Counted from the first letter of the stretch, positions 37,283 through 45,761 are shown. The stretch: 64,000 nt of DNA from Paenibacillus sp. FSL R5-0766 (GCF_037971845.1 NZ_CP150227.1:4774001-4838000); one strand, 5' to 3'. The notes: a model not told the origin generated them from the sequence alone. Numbers and translations are program-made.

Positions 37283-37933
37283 TTATTCAATTCGTTCCAG
37301 ATTCCCGTTGGCATCCATCTTGAAACGTGTCTTAAGTTCCTCTTCTTCTTCGGACAAAAATGCGAGTCTGCGAGCCCGATCCATAATCTGAATCAAAGCT
37401 TTGTAGTCGTCATTCACCACACGGTAATCCGTCTGTACTTCATTCACTTCCTTGGAGAGACGGTCATTCTCAAGACGTAGTTCAAGCAATTCATCTTCTT
37501 TCTCCCGAAGCTCCTTCTCCAGCATCTTGAGTTGACGATTACTCTCCTGCACCGTTCCCTTCCATTGTCGCAGGAAGCGGATTACTGCATCCATCGATAA
37601 TGAATCGTCTGAGATCCCATCTGATTTGTACAGATGTTCTTCCGTGTCCAGGGTAGACAACGCTGCAACCTGCGGTCCGAGCATAGCTGGCTGCTTTCTG
37701 AGATAACTTCGTTTTTGTCGTTGTGCCTTGGCGTTACTAATGGCAGAATCATACTTTTTACGTACACAACTATTCCAGCGAAAACCGCATGCGGCAGATG
37801 TTCTGCCTATTTTTTCGCCCACCTCTTCAAAAGCGGCCAATTGTGTACTGCCTTCCCGAATATGACGCAAAGTAACCTCAGCCAATATCAAATCGTCCTC
37901 TGTACTCCAAGCATCCTGTCTCACTGCAGTCAT
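37283..37933 (-). CDS. rsfA: RsfA-family prespore-specific regulator
   Basis: 216 residues from the ATG at 37933; the earlier in-frame ATG lies across the AGGAGGG ribosome site and is rejected. A Myb/SANT-like DNA-binding domain covers about residues 1-60 (WSTEDDLILAEVTLRHIREG, then TSAACGFRWNSCVRKKY). A coiled coil follows at about 125-190 (KMLEKELREKEDELLELRLENDRLSKE in the sequence). RsfA modulates sigma-F-dependent genes in the B. subtilis forespore. In B. subtilis the paralogue ylbO also neighbours a panE-like gene, as here. Confidence 0.88.
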   Translation of the reverse strand: MTAVRQDAWSTEDDLILAEVTLRHIREGSTQLAAFEEVGEKIGRTSAACGFRWNSCVRKKYDSAISNAKAQRQKRSYLRKQPAMLGPQVAALSTLDTEEHLYKSDGISDDSLSMDAVIRFLRQWKGTVQESNRQLKMLEKELREKEDELLELRLENDRLSKEVNEVQTDYRVVNDDYKALIQIMDRARRLAFLSEEEEELKTRFKMDANGNLERIE

Positions 37934-38248
37934 GCTATAATACCCTCCTAACAACATCCTAAAATAACCGTCCGCATTACCGGAAGCCCGGTATGTGAAT
38001 TAGGTATAAAAGCTGCTTCATTCATTCTTATGCCTCTCATAGAGTTCATAGAATTGATTTCATACTAAAATGTATTTCCACATTCAGGCTTGCTCATACG
38101 TGACATATGCAAAACATATCCCTCTATACTTACTTTTAGCAAAAAAAAGAATTCGCTTTCATATCCAAATTTGTTTACACGTTTTTCCTTTCCCGGTATA
38201 ATGTTGTGTAGACAATCTATGAACGTACTTAGGAGAGGAGGATTTACC
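37934..38248. other. Divergent intergenic region rsfA / DUF2626 gene
   Basis: About 310 bases between divergent start codons. It holds the strong plus-strand promoter given separately. No clear forespore promoter for rsfA could be assigned on the minus strand: a GCATA -35-like element occurs but its -10 is poor. Confidence 0.4.
38174..38202 (+). promoter_or_regulatory. Putative sigma-A promoter of the DUF2626 gene
   Basis: TTTACA (38174-38179), a 17-base spacer and a perfect TATAAT (38197-38202), ending 46 bases before the GTG start and well placed. Confidence 0.75.
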
Positions 38249-38485
38249 GTGGCACGCATGTTTCGGGTACTCGGGTTCTTCACGCTTGCAATTGGCCTGA
38301 TGGCTTTTGCGGGAGATCTGGTCGAAATGGCTTTGCTTTTTTTCCTGCAGACTGCGTTTTTTGTCATTTTGGGATACTTGAAATTTACCGAGCGAACGTA
38401 CATATTGCTCTTCTGGGGTTATATGATCGTAACATTCACGGGGTTCAGCTACTGGACCGTATTCGAAATGGGGTTGCCGCTCTAA
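38249..38485 (+). CDS. DUF2626-family membrane protein
   Basis: 78 residues from the GTG at 38249, which follows AGGAGAGGAGG; a longer upstream frame has no ribosome site. The start reads MARMFRVLGFFTLAIGLMAFAGD. Three hydrophobic stretches cover most of the chain, and FLQTAFFVILGYLKFTERTYILLFWGYM matches the DUF2626 pattern (B. subtilis YqgY-like). Function unknown. It is the first plus-strand gene of the window, transcribed alone between its promoter and a terminator. Confidence 0.82.
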   Translation: MARMFRVLGFFTLAIGLMAFAGDLVEMALLFFLQTAFFVILGYLKFTERTYILLFWGYMIVTFTGFSYWTVFEMGLPL

Positions 38486-38501
38486 TCCACCTGCAGCATC
38501 A

Positions 38502-38533
38502 AAGTGATCCGATATCTGTCGGGTTGCTTTTTT
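38502..38533 (+). terminator. Terminator after the DUF2626 gene
   Basis: AAGTGATCCGA pairs with TCGGGTTGCTT over 11 positions (three G-U pairs) around a six-base loop, followed by a run of T residues. Confidence 0.75.
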
Positions 38534-38580
38534 GTTGTGTTCAGATTAAATGAATGTTCGTGGTGTTATGTAACCACTAA

Positions 38581-38609
38581 GGATATTTCACGTATTTGTT
38601 TCATATATT
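38581..38609 (+). promoter_or_regulatory. Putative sigma-E promoter of the coiled-coil gene
   Basis: GGATATT (38581-38587), a 14-base spacer, and CATATATT (38602-38609). The -10 fits the sigma-E pattern CATAYAHT fully and the -35 differs from KMATATT at one position. It lies 60 bases upstream of the GTG at 38670, pointing to mother-cell expression during sporulation. Confidence 0.5.
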
Positions 38610-38669
38610 GTCTGGAAGGCAACCAGCCTGTACGATAGTCATTTAAGAAGTGGAAAGGAGAATGGATCG

Positions 38670-39749
38670 GTGAAACGTCAATACGGCATTGCCGCCTTTA
38701 TATTATGCATCATTTTATTCCTCCAGCTACCTTTAGCCCATGCCTATGGAGAGTCTTCACCTGAGGATACACGTGAGATATTGCAAAAAAGTCTATCTAT
38801 TGTTGAAATCGATCACGAAATCGAACGCATCGCCGAAAGGCAGAAGCAGTTGGCTCAACAATACGAGACATTATCCGTCCATCTTCAGGAACAGGAAGAA
38901 CAGATACATATTCAGCAAGATCGGGCCGGAGCTGTAGTAAGGTCCTACTACACAGGAGAACGCGACAGCCTCCTCATGACGGTCCTGGGAGCCAGGTCAT
39001 TCAAAGACCTGTTTGTACTGTATGATTATTACCAGATTATTATCGGACGGGATCAGGCTGTGCTGGACAAGTATCAGGACCGTTATCGCAATCTGCAACA
39101 GACTTCCACTCAGATTCGTCAGACTACAACAGAATTAACCGAAATGAAGACTAATCTTCAGAACCAGCGGGAACGTGTAGTCACCTTGCAAAAAGAAATG
39201 GATGCCCAAATAGCCACCAGCGGAGATGCGGCAGCGATTCAGAAACTGATGGATGAACTGACCCTTTATTGGGAGAATATCGGCATCTATGAGGTGAAAC
39301 GATATTTCAAAGCTTTGGCATCTGCCATGCAGAACCTGCCTGACTTTATCCAAAAACAAAACGGAGGCATATCCACGACTGGAACAACCTATACGATTCG
39401 AATTGGGCAGGATGAGCTTAATGCATTTCTGCGTTCCCAAAATTCAATCTTTGAAGACTTTGCCTTTCAGTTTAACCAGGATAAGATTATAGCTTCCGGT
39501 CAGCGAGATCAATTGCAATTAAGCATTGAAGGACATTATACGGTAGAAAATGAACCGCAAAACTCCATTCGTTTTCATGTGGACAAACTTGTATTCAACC
39601 AGCTTGAATTACCAGATACGACTCGTCGAATGCTGGAAAGAGAATTTGACCTTGGGTTCTATCCGCAGAAAATCCTGTCGTTTGTCAAAGCAACCGATGT
39701 TTCAACAAGTGAAGGCGTACTGGAAGTAAAACTAGCTATATCATTTTAA
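38670..39749 (+). CDS. Secreted coiled-coil protein of unknown function
   Basis: 359 residues from a GTG with AAAGGAG nine bases upstream. A signal peptide (AAFILCIILFLQLPLAHAYG) is followed by heptad-rich coiled coil at about residues 30-190, similar in style to the N-terminal part of PcsB/CwlO-type proteins. No NlpC/P60, M23 or LysM domain follows. The C-terminal ~125 residues (IRIGQDELNAFLRSQ onward) look like a separate beta-rich domain that I do not recognise. The sigma-E-like promoter suggests a role outside the mother-cell membrane or at the forespore envelope; this is inference. Confidence 0.75.
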   Translation: MKRQYGIAAFILCIILFLQLPLAHAYGESSPEDTREILQKSLSIVEIDHEIERIAERQKQLAQQYETLSVHLQEQEEQIHIQQDRAGAVVRSYYTGERDSLLMTVLGARSFKDLFVLYDYYQIIIGRDQAVLDKYQDRYRNLQQTSTQIRQTTTELTEMKTNLQNQRERVVTLQKEMDAQIATSGDAAAIQKLMDELTLYWENIGIYEVKRYFKALASAMQNLPDFIQKQNGGISTTGTTYTIRIGQDELNAFLRSQNSIFEDFAFQFNQDKIIASGQRDQLQLSIEGHYTVENEPQNSIRFHVDKLVFNQLELPDTTRRMLEREFDLGFYPQKILSFVKATDVSTSEGVLEVKLAISF

Positions 39750-39772
39750 AGAGGTTGAACACGAACTTAAAG

Positions 39773-41044
39773 TTAATTCGTCGTTCTAATACTGTCTACG
39801 TATTGATTCGCTGTAATTTCTCCCTTTAAGAATTGTTGTACTTTTTGATGAAAACGAGTTATTAGAGCATGACTTTTGATCGTTGCAGCGGGGACATCTT
39901 GGGTGGTTGAGAACCAGGATTGTCCCTTTGTCATGTCATAACGTCCAGCGAGTTTCTCAGACTCCATATCCAGTTCCTGCTGCTTTGCGGGCAACCGGTT
40001 AACCTGTTGGTACCATTTCAACTGTGCCGTAGCGGACGTCATTCCTTCAATCCATCTACTGGCCTCCTCTGCCTCAACGGAACCCGCAGTAATGACAAGG
40101 CTTCTGGATTTTACAGTATCCAAGGTTTCGAAAGAAATCCGCTCCAAAGAATCTTTATCCACTGTACTCGCTTGATCTGCATTCAATAATTGAGATAACA
40201 ATGATACAACCATTGGTGTGCTGTTCTGGTCAGCAGTTGGAGAGAACTCTGAATTGGTAGACTCCAGCCTAATAAGGGGCTGAATCTGATTCATCAACTG
40301 AATCCCCTGCTGAAGATCCCCCGTTTGCGAATCTATTTTCGTTCGTTTAACTTGATCTGGTGCCATCCTCGGTTCCAAATGATTCAGCCAAGCATTCGTC
40401 CCGTACATATCATTGATGTTCATTTTAATCAAAGGGATGCCTTCCGCAATGGCTTGTTGAGTAAGTTTGACCCACTGATCTTTATTGCGAGGTAATGACT
40501 CCAGACCAGCTCTCTTCAGAAATGAAGATTGTGCAGCCAGAATGTACGGATCAAAATCAAAAGGCATTCCCCACTGATAACCATTCCACTCTGTCATTCC
40601 CCGTAACCCCACTATCGTATCTCCTAGTGACTTTGATAATGTGGTTCCGTTTAACGGATACAGGTACCCTTTTTGGGCATAGTATTGCACTTCCTCACTA
40701 TCAAGCAGAACAACATCACCGTTCTCTCCTAGTGAAAATTCAAGATCCAAAACATGTTTATATGTATCCGGCTTCTCATTCCGAAGATTAATTTCTACCA
40801 GCTGGGAAGCAGCAACTTCTTTGGCTATTTTTTGAAAGGCTTGGAACTCTTCATCCGACATGGCCACTACAATCTCCAACGGAGCTTGAGCATCTTCATT
40901 ACGGGACGAAGACCCAGGAAAAGCATCCTTCTCCTGATCGCGTTCCTGATTGAGCTGCGAACCTCTAAAGTCAAAACTCGGTGACAAGATCGTTAACGAA
41001 AGCAGCAATACCGCGAACAAAACAACCTGATGTCTACGCTTCAT
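39773..41044 (-). CDS. Extracellular solute-binding protein, family 1 type
   Basis: 423 residues from the ATG at 41044, with GGGAGGG seven bases upstream. An N-terminal hydrophobic segment (VVLFAVLLLSLTIL) acts as signal or anchor; no lipobox cysteine follows. The rest resembles the SBP_bac_1 fold (GDVVLLDSEEVQYYAQKGYLYPLNGT; GYQWGMPFDFDPYILAAQSSFLKRAG). No permease or ATPase genes are adjacent, so it is an orphan. It could serve a distant sugar-type transporter or act as a sensor. It converges with the coiled-coil gene, 23 bases apart. Confidence 0.75.
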   Translation of the reverse strand: MKRRHQVVLFAVLLLSLTILSPSFDFRGSQLNQERDQEKDAFPGSSSRNEDAQAPLEIVVAMSDEEFQAFQKIAKEVAASQLVEINLRNEKPDTYKHVLDLEFSLGENGDVVLLDSEEVQYYAQKGYLYPLNGTTLSKSLGDTIVGLRGMTEWNGYQWGMPFDFDPYILAAQSSFLKRAGLESLPRNKDQWVKLTQQAIAEGIPLIKMNINDMYGTNAWLNHLEPRMAPDQVKRTKIDSQTGDLQQGIQLMNQIQPLIRLESTNSEFSPTADQNSTPMVVSLLSQLLNADQASTVDKDSLERISFETLDTVKSRSLVITAGSVEAEEASRWIEGMTSATAQLKWYQQVNRLPAKQQELDMESEKLAGRYDMTKGQSWFSTTQDVPAATIKSHALITRFHQKVQQFLKGEITANQYVDSIRTTN

Positions 41045-41200
41045 TAACTTCCCTCCCTGCTCACCTAGTTTTTTCTGCAACAATTATTGTAACAAATAAA
41101 TAGTACTCTTGTCCTACCCTGCCGAAAAACACTTTTTCGGATTTTTGCATAATACGAGCATATCGAGTTCTGTGTAATAACGCTTACTTATTTTTTCAGC

Positions 41201-41224
41201 AAAAAGCCGGCTCCTGGAGCCGAC
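41201..41224 (-). terminator. Terminator after ylaK/phoH
   Basis: On the minus strand GTCGGCTC and GAGCCGGC form an eight-bp stem (one G-U pair) with a three-base loop, then five T residues, 40 bases after the stop. Confidence 0.88.
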
Positions 41225-41264
41225 TTCAATAACAACATTTTCCGGGAAATAAATCCCCTAAATA

Positions 41265-42599
41265 TTACAATAAATCAGCTGCAAGTTGTGCCAGCTTGGA
41301 CCGTTCTCCTTTTTCGAGCATGATGTGTCCGCTGATTCCCTCTTGTTTGAACCGTTCCACGATATAGGTCAGGCCGTTACTGGCAGAATCAAGATACGGA
41401 TGGTCTATCTGTTCGGGGTCTCCCATCAAAATAATTTTACTGCCTTCACCAACCCTTGATACAATGGTCTTCACTTCGTGGCGTGACAGATTCTGGGCTT
41501 CATCAATAATGATAAACTGTCCAGGTATCGATCTTCCACGAATGTATGTTAAGGCCTCCACCTGAATACTGCCAAGCCCCATTAGAATTTTATCTATATC
41601 TCCGGCTTTTTTGGTGTCAAACAAAAACTCCAGATTATCATAAATCGGCTGCATCCACGGACGAAGTTTTTCTTCCTTCTCACCAGGCAAGTAACCGATA
41701 TCTTTCCCCATCGGAACGACAGGGCGAGCGATCAACAGTTTTTTGTATTTGTGATCATCCTCTACCTTAAGCAGACCTGCTGCAAGTGCCAGCAAGGTTT
41801 TCCCTGTTCCAGCTTTACCGGTGATCGTAACAAGCGGGATGTCATCATTCAAAAGCAGTTCCAGTGCCATGCGTTGTTGTGCGTTACGCGCGCTAATACC
41901 CCAGACATTATCATTACTGAGGAAAAGCGGCTCCAGCTTTGTTCCCTCTGTGTTCACTTTAAGCAAAGCCGATTTATTGGTTCCCATCTCATCCTTGAGA
42001 ATGACAAATTCATTCGGGTACAACGAATAAGACAACTGTAACGGTTTGATTGGTAAAAAACGATATGTGTAAAACTCATCAATCACTGACGGATGAACTT
42101 TTAGGGCCGTATAACCTGGATATAACTCACTGAGTCCTGCCGTCCGATCTGATAAGTAATCCTGTGTAAACAGACCAAGTACATCCGCTTTGATACGCAC
42201 AAGTACATCTTTACTGACAAGCACGACCTGACGTTCGACTACTTCCTTTTCATTCTCCTCAATCTGATAATTCAGTGCGACAGCCAAAATGCGATTATCG
42301 TTGGACACTTCACCGAACATTTCCTGAACTTTCACGAAACTCCGATGATTCAGCTCTACTTTCAGGTTACCTCCATTAGCTAAAGGTACCCCACTGTGCA
42401 GGTGACCCAGCTCACGTAATCCATCCAACAGTCTGGACACATTACGGGCATTACGCCCAATTTCATCGGCATTTCTTTTTTTGGAGTCGATCTCCTCCAG
42501 TACAACCGCGGGAATGATTACCTCATGTTCCTCAAAGGCAAATATGGCATTGGGGTCATGCAGAAGCACGTTGGTATCCAATACAAAAATCTTTTTCAT
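41265..42599 (-). CDS. ylaK: PIN-PhoH ATPase (YlaK family)
   Basis: 444 residues. An N-terminal PIN nuclease-like domain (KIFVLDTNVLLHDPNAIFAF; IPAVVLEEIDSKKRNADEIGRNAR; NDNRILAVALNY) covers about 1-150. The C-terminal PhoH P-loop ATPase has Walker A GKAGTGKTLLALAAG and Walker B FIIIDEAQNLSRHEVKTIVSRVGEGSKIILMGDPEQ. PIN-PhoH proteins have RNA-unwinding and cleaving activity in some bacteria. The gene belongs to a ylaG-ylaL-like neighbourhood and diverges from ylaJ. Confidence 0.92.
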   Translation of the reverse strand: MKKIFVLDTNVLLHDPNAIFAFEEHEVIIPAVVLEEIDSKKRNADEIGRNARNVSRLLDGLRELGHLHSGVPLANGGNLKVELNHRSFVKVQEMFGEVSNDNRILAVALNYQIEENEKEVVERQVVLVSKDVLVRIKADVLGLFTQDYLSDRTAGLSELYPGYTALKVHPSVIDEFYTYRFLPIKPLQLSYSLYPNEFVILKDEMGTNKSALLKVNTEGTKLEPLFLSNDNVWGISARNAQQRMALELLLNDDIPLVTITGKAGTGKTLLALAAGLLKVEDDHKYKKLLIARPVVPMGKDIGYLPGEKEEKLRPWMQPIYDNLEFLFDTKKAGDIDKILMGLGSIQVEALTYIRGRSIPGQFIIIDEAQNLSRHEVKTIVSRVGEGSKIILMGDPEQIDHPYLDSASNGLTYIVERFKQEGISGHIMLEKGERSKLAQLAADLL

Positions 42600-42751
42600 T
42601 CAATCCCCTCCAAAGCGGCGTCGTTAAAGGCATGGATAGTGTGATCTTTCAGCAGCGGCATGGACAATCATGATCCCATACATAAATGTATTCGACTAGG
42701 GCAAAATAATTGTCAACCATTCTGAAAAACTCCAAGAAAGGATGAACATTT

Positions 42752-43450
42752 ATGAAAAAATGGGTTTGCACGCTGCTTCTGATCTTTATACTTACAGGTT
42801 GCAACAGTTCCACACGCAGTGCTTCACAGGAGCCACATACATCGCATCCAAGAAGTTACGGAGGAAATATAACAACTCAGCAAGATCAAAGGAAAGGATC
42901 TCACATGCTCAATGCACAGGAAGATCGGATGAATCCTTCACGTTTGGACCGCCTCAATGAGGATACAGGTGAAGTCCATGATACCAACATTGCGGATGAT
43001 GCAAATAGTGGCCGGATGCCCAATGAAAAACGAATCAATCACCTTAAAGCCCTTGCCAAGCAAGTGGAAGGTGTTGAAGATGCGAACTGCGTCATACTCG
43101 GTAATACAGCCGTAGTTGGCATCGATGTTGATGGTGAACTGGAACGTGCTCGGGTGGGTACCATTAAGTACGCTGTTGCCGAAGCACTTCGCAAAGACCC
43201 CGAAGGTGTAGATTCCATCGTTACTGCAGATGCAGATGTCACTGAACGAATTAAAGAAATCGGTGAACATATTCGTCAAGGGCACCCAATCTCCGGTTTT
43301 GCTTCAGAACTTGCTGACATGGTGGGACGAATTATCCCTCAACTCCCGAAAGACGTCAAAGTCCGTCAGAATCCGGATGAACACGTGAATCAAAAACAAC
43401 AAATGCAGCAGCTGCATTCATCTGACAAAAGACAACAAAAAGCCCAGTGA
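42752..43450 (+). CDS. ylaJ: YhcN/YlaJ-family sporulation lipoprotein
   Basis: 232 residues. The lipoprotein signal ends ILTGC with Cys17. A polar, disordered tether runs to about residue 80, followed by the YhcN/YlaJ domain (LKALAKQVEGVEDANCVILGNTAVVGIDVDGELERARVGTIKYAVAEALRKDPEGVDSIVTADADVTERI in the sequence). The last ~25 residues are Gln/His/Lys-rich. Family members are spore-membrane or coat-associated lipoproteins with roles in germination. It sits beside ylaK as in B. subtilis. AAAGGATG precedes the start. Confidence 0.9.
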   Translation: MKKWVCTLLLIFILTGCNSSTRSASQEPHTSHPRSYGGNITTQQDQRKGSHMLNAQEDRMNPSRLDRLNEDTGEVHDTNIADDANSGRMPNEKRINHLKALAKQVEGVEDANCVILGNTAVVGIDVDGELERARVGTIKYAVAEALRKDPEGVDSIVTADADVTERIKEIGEHIRQGHPISGFASELADMVGRIIPQLPKDVKVRQNPDEHVNQKQQMQQLHSSDKRQQKAQ

Positions 43451-43469
43451 TCTCTCACTAGGCTTTTTT
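43438..43469. terminator. Bidirectional terminator spanning two stop codons
   Basis: AAAGCC and AGTGA pair with TCACT and GGCTTT around a TCTC loop, with A and T runs on either side, so it should work in both directions. The ylaJ stop (43448-43450) and the opposite gene's stop (43458-43460) both lie inside the stem-loop. Confidence 0.85.
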
Positions 43470-43910
43470 CATGGCAGCAAAAACCTGCTCATCTAATTTC
43501 TCAGCAGCACGCTGATCATATATTTTGACATATTGAGGCACAGAAGACAATTGAGCGCCGTAAAACAGAGCATTCCTCACCGCTTCAATTGTAATGTCGA
43601 AACAGCACATATTAAATGGAACGTCCTGCAGCGGATCTTGTCGTACCGCAGCACGCCCGTTCACTGCGTACACCGTCTCTTCTCCAAAGACAGTCACCGT
43701 AATGAGCGGATTAGTAATCATGTTATTCACCAAACGTGAACGATGATCGATCGCTAAACGAAAAGTAGAAGCATTCTCCGCATAAATCCAGGAGATGGCT
43801 GTTGAAGTCGGACCTCCGGATTCTACATCCACTGTGCTAAGAAGCACAAAGGTCTCATTCTTGAATTGCTGTAAAAGAGATTCAGTTAATTGTGTGACGG
43901 CTTCGGACAT
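43458..43910 (-). CDS. Pyridoxamine 5'-phosphate oxidase-fold protein (YlaL-like)
   Basis: 150 residues with the split-barrel flavin-binding pattern: TFVLLSTVDVESGGPTSTAISWIYAENASTFRLAIDHRSRLVNNMITNPLITVTVFGEE in the sequence. Proteins of this fold bind FMN, F420 or haem; the substrate is unknown. The position next to ylaJ, ylaK and typA suggests the YlaL gene of Bacillus, though I cannot confirm orthology. Its stop codon lies in the hairpin shared with ylaJ. Confidence 0.78.
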   Translation of the reverse strand: MSEAVTQLTESLLQQFKNETFVLLSTVDVESGGPTSTAISWIYAENASTFRLAIDHRSRLVNNMITNPLITVTVFGEETVYAVNGRAAVRQDPLQDVPFNMCCFDITIEAVRNALFYGAQLSSVPQYVKIYDQRAAEKLDEQVFAAMKKA

Positions 43911-44008
43911 TCAACCAGCCCCCTAACCTTCTTTATGCAATTCTTGTACTTGGTTTATGTTATTATAGCATACCGATTAACGTGCTTCCAATCCCAAAAG
44001 AATGAAGG

Positions 44009-45070
44009 TTATTCGCCTGAAGGTGAAGCCGTTACTTTACCTGAAAGTGTATCTTGTAAGGCCTGCTTTGCATTGGCGAGTTCCGTCTCATTAATATACA
44101 CATATGGACTTCTCCACTCTCCGGTAACCGGAGTATAGTGCACATCCGAAGTGGAAATGTTCCAATACGTCGAGATAAAGTTTTTCATTTGTTCCGATTC
44201 CACATCTGTCGTCATATTCTTGTCAACTGCACCAATCACTTTGCTGATCTTTGTAATGCCACCAAGAGATTTCATCTGATCCAGCATGGAGTTTAGCACT
44301 TGGTTTTGACGTTTGTTACGATCAAAGTCATTGGATTCATCAGTCTTCGGATTACAATTGGATTTGCGGTAACGAACAAAATCTAGTGCTGCTTTACCAT
44401 CGAGATGTTGTGCGCCTGCGACCAGATTGATATCTGTACCATCGGCTGTATCTCTATAACACATATTTTTATCCACAGTCACATCCACGCCACCCACGGC
44501 ATTGACAGCATCACGGAATGCCTGGAAATTCAGGACGGTTGTATAATTAATATCTACATCCAAATACTTGCCCATCATTTCTTTCATCTGATCCTCTGCA
44601 TTTTTGCCAGTGGTTTTTTCCTGTGCTTTGAATCTTGGATAATAGGAATTCAGCTTGTTGGATTTGTACCCATCCAATTGAATACGCGTGTCTCGAGGCA
44701 AAGATACAATGGTTGCCGTCTTGGTCTCCGGATTCAACGAAGCCACCATAACAACATCCGAGAGATATGTGCCAGTTTCAGGACGGTTATCTGTGCCTAA
44801 TAACAGCATCGTGATCGGTTTGGTTGTGGCTGACATCCCGGGAGGTACCGGTTTATCGATACCTGTATCCACGACTTGATTGTATACCCAGTACGCATAT
44901 CCACCGCCTACCACAATGGCAATAACCAATAGACTTAAAAGGATTCTGCCAAAAGCATTCATTCTCTTTTTCTTCTTAGGCTGCTTGCCCTTGCCATTCT
45001 TCGATCCAGAAGCACCGGATTGCGTTGGTGCCTGTCTCCGTGGAGGCAGTCCGTTCGAATTTGAGTTCAT
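44009..45070 (-). CDS. LytR-CpsA-Psr (LCP) family cell-wall ligase
   Basis: 353 residues. A basic, Pro/Ser-rich cytoplasmic stretch (~30 residues) precedes one membrane helix (ILLSLLVIAIVVGGGYAYWVY). The LCP domain has the characteristic TMLLLGTDNRPETGTYLSDVVMVASLNPETKTATIVSLPRDTRI region, FQAFRDAVNAVGGVDVTVD, and ALDFVRYRKSN with the Arg residues that grip the polyprenyl pyrophosphate. LCP enzymes attach anionic glycopolymers such as teichoic acids to peptidoglycan. It is inserted into the yla block between ylaH and the PNPOx-like gene. Confidence 0.93.
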   Translation of the reverse strand: MNSNSNGLPPRRQAPTQSGASGSKNGKGKQPKKKKRMNAFGRILLSLLVIAIVVGGGYAYWVYNQVVDTGIDKPVPPGMSATTKPITMLLLGTDNRPETGTYLSDVVMVASLNPETKTATIVSLPRDTRIQLDGYKSNKLNSYYPRFKAQEKTTGKNAEDQMKEMMGKYLDVDINYTTVLNFQAFRDAVNAVGGVDVTVDKNMCYRDTADGTDINLVAGAQHLDGKAALDFVRYRKSNCNPKTDESNDFDRNKRQNQVLNSMLDQMKSLGGITKISKVIGAVDKNMTTDVESEQMKNFISTYWNISTSDVHYTPVTGEWRSPYVYINETELANAKQALQDTLSGKVTASPSGE

Positions 45071-45111
45071 ATCTTCAACACCTTTATCACATCTGTTTTT
45101 GTCTAAATAAA

Positions 45112-45146
45112 AGACAACCGCTTTCCCTAAGGAAAACGGATGGTCT
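45112..45146 (-). terminator. Terminator after ylaH
   Basis: On the minus strand CCGTTTTCC and GGAAAGCGG pair around TTAG, extended by AGAC with GTCT, and followed by TTTATTT. It lies 14 bases past the ylaH stop. Confidence 0.75.
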
Positions 45147-45160
45147 GTACAAGACAGGAT

Positions 45161-45457
45161 TTATGAGTTTCGAGCGGCAGCTTCCGCTTTTTTCTTTTGA
45201 CGACCTTCAATAAAATAACGCACTCTCACTAATAACATCAAACCAACCGCCACCAGCAAACATTGAATGATGGGCAACTTGTCGATTTGAAAAATAAGAA
45301 GCATGAATGTGCCCATCGCCATCAAAATATAGAGAACGATTTCCTTACCAAGTGGCAATTTCTGACGTACCCGAAACACCTTGTTATATACGTAAGTAAT
45401 CAATACAAAGATGACGATGTAGGCTACGATCGGGTGTGATGCGAACCATGCTTGCAT
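45161..45457 (-). CDS. ylaH: YlaH-like membrane protein
   Basis: 98 residues with three hydrophobic segments: about 8-24, 36-55 and 58-75. A basic C-terminal tail ends in the Arg/Lys/Ala-rich EGRQKKKAEAAARNS. Size, topology and position next to typA match the YlaH family. Its function is unknown. The upstream 300 bases carry an inverted-repeat element rather than a normal short leader. Confidence 0.82.
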   Translation of the reverse strand: MQAWFASHPIVAYIVIFVLITYVYNKVFRVRQKLPLGKEIVLYILMAMGTFMLLIFQIDKLPIIQCLLVAVGLMLLVRVRYFIEGRQKKKAEAAARNS

Positions 45458-45489
45458 GCACAGCCAGCTCCTTTCGTGTTCATGCTAGG

Positions 45490-45744
45490 ATATAAGTTAA
45501 CTGGTTGATGGAGCACCAACAACAACATTAATTACAAAGCTCTGCATGTGACCGTTCCGGATTCGGATCGTTCTTTTGGTCGCTGTTATCCCCAGATTTT
45601 TTTGATCCATTTTTCAATGGTAAAATCCGGAGATAAAGGCGAACGCTTCGCTCCTACAGAATCGATTCCGCATCCTCCACTACTTTAGTGGGTTGTAATC
45701 AACGCCGATGGTGCATATGTGTTCCATCAAACGTTAACTTATAT
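45490..45744. mobile_element. MITE-like inverted-repeat element, non-coding
   Basis: 255 bases with no open frame, occupying almost the whole gap between ylaH and typA. The ends are a perfect 12-bp inverted repeat (ATATAAGTTAAC at 45490-45501; its complement at 45733-45744). It extends imperfectly to about 26 bases (both arms then read TTGATGGA and CAC). Taking the repeat as TAAGTTAAC, each end is flanked by TA, as for IS630/mariner-type insertions. The interior is rich in small hairpins: CCACTA/TAGTGG at 45680-45694, GCGAA/TTCGC near 45640, and a longer stem at about 45590-45635. Mobility is inferred; no second copy lies in this window. Confidence 0.6.
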
Positions 45745-45761
45745 AAATTATTTTATTGTTA

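Noticed and set aside
38065..38403. A minus-strand open frame opposite the DUF2626 gene
   Set aside because: The plus-strand frame has a strong promoter, ribosome site and family match, while this one has none of them.
42680..42700. CATACATA as a sigma-E -10 for ylaJ
   Set aside because: The last position deviates and there is no -35 at the right distance.
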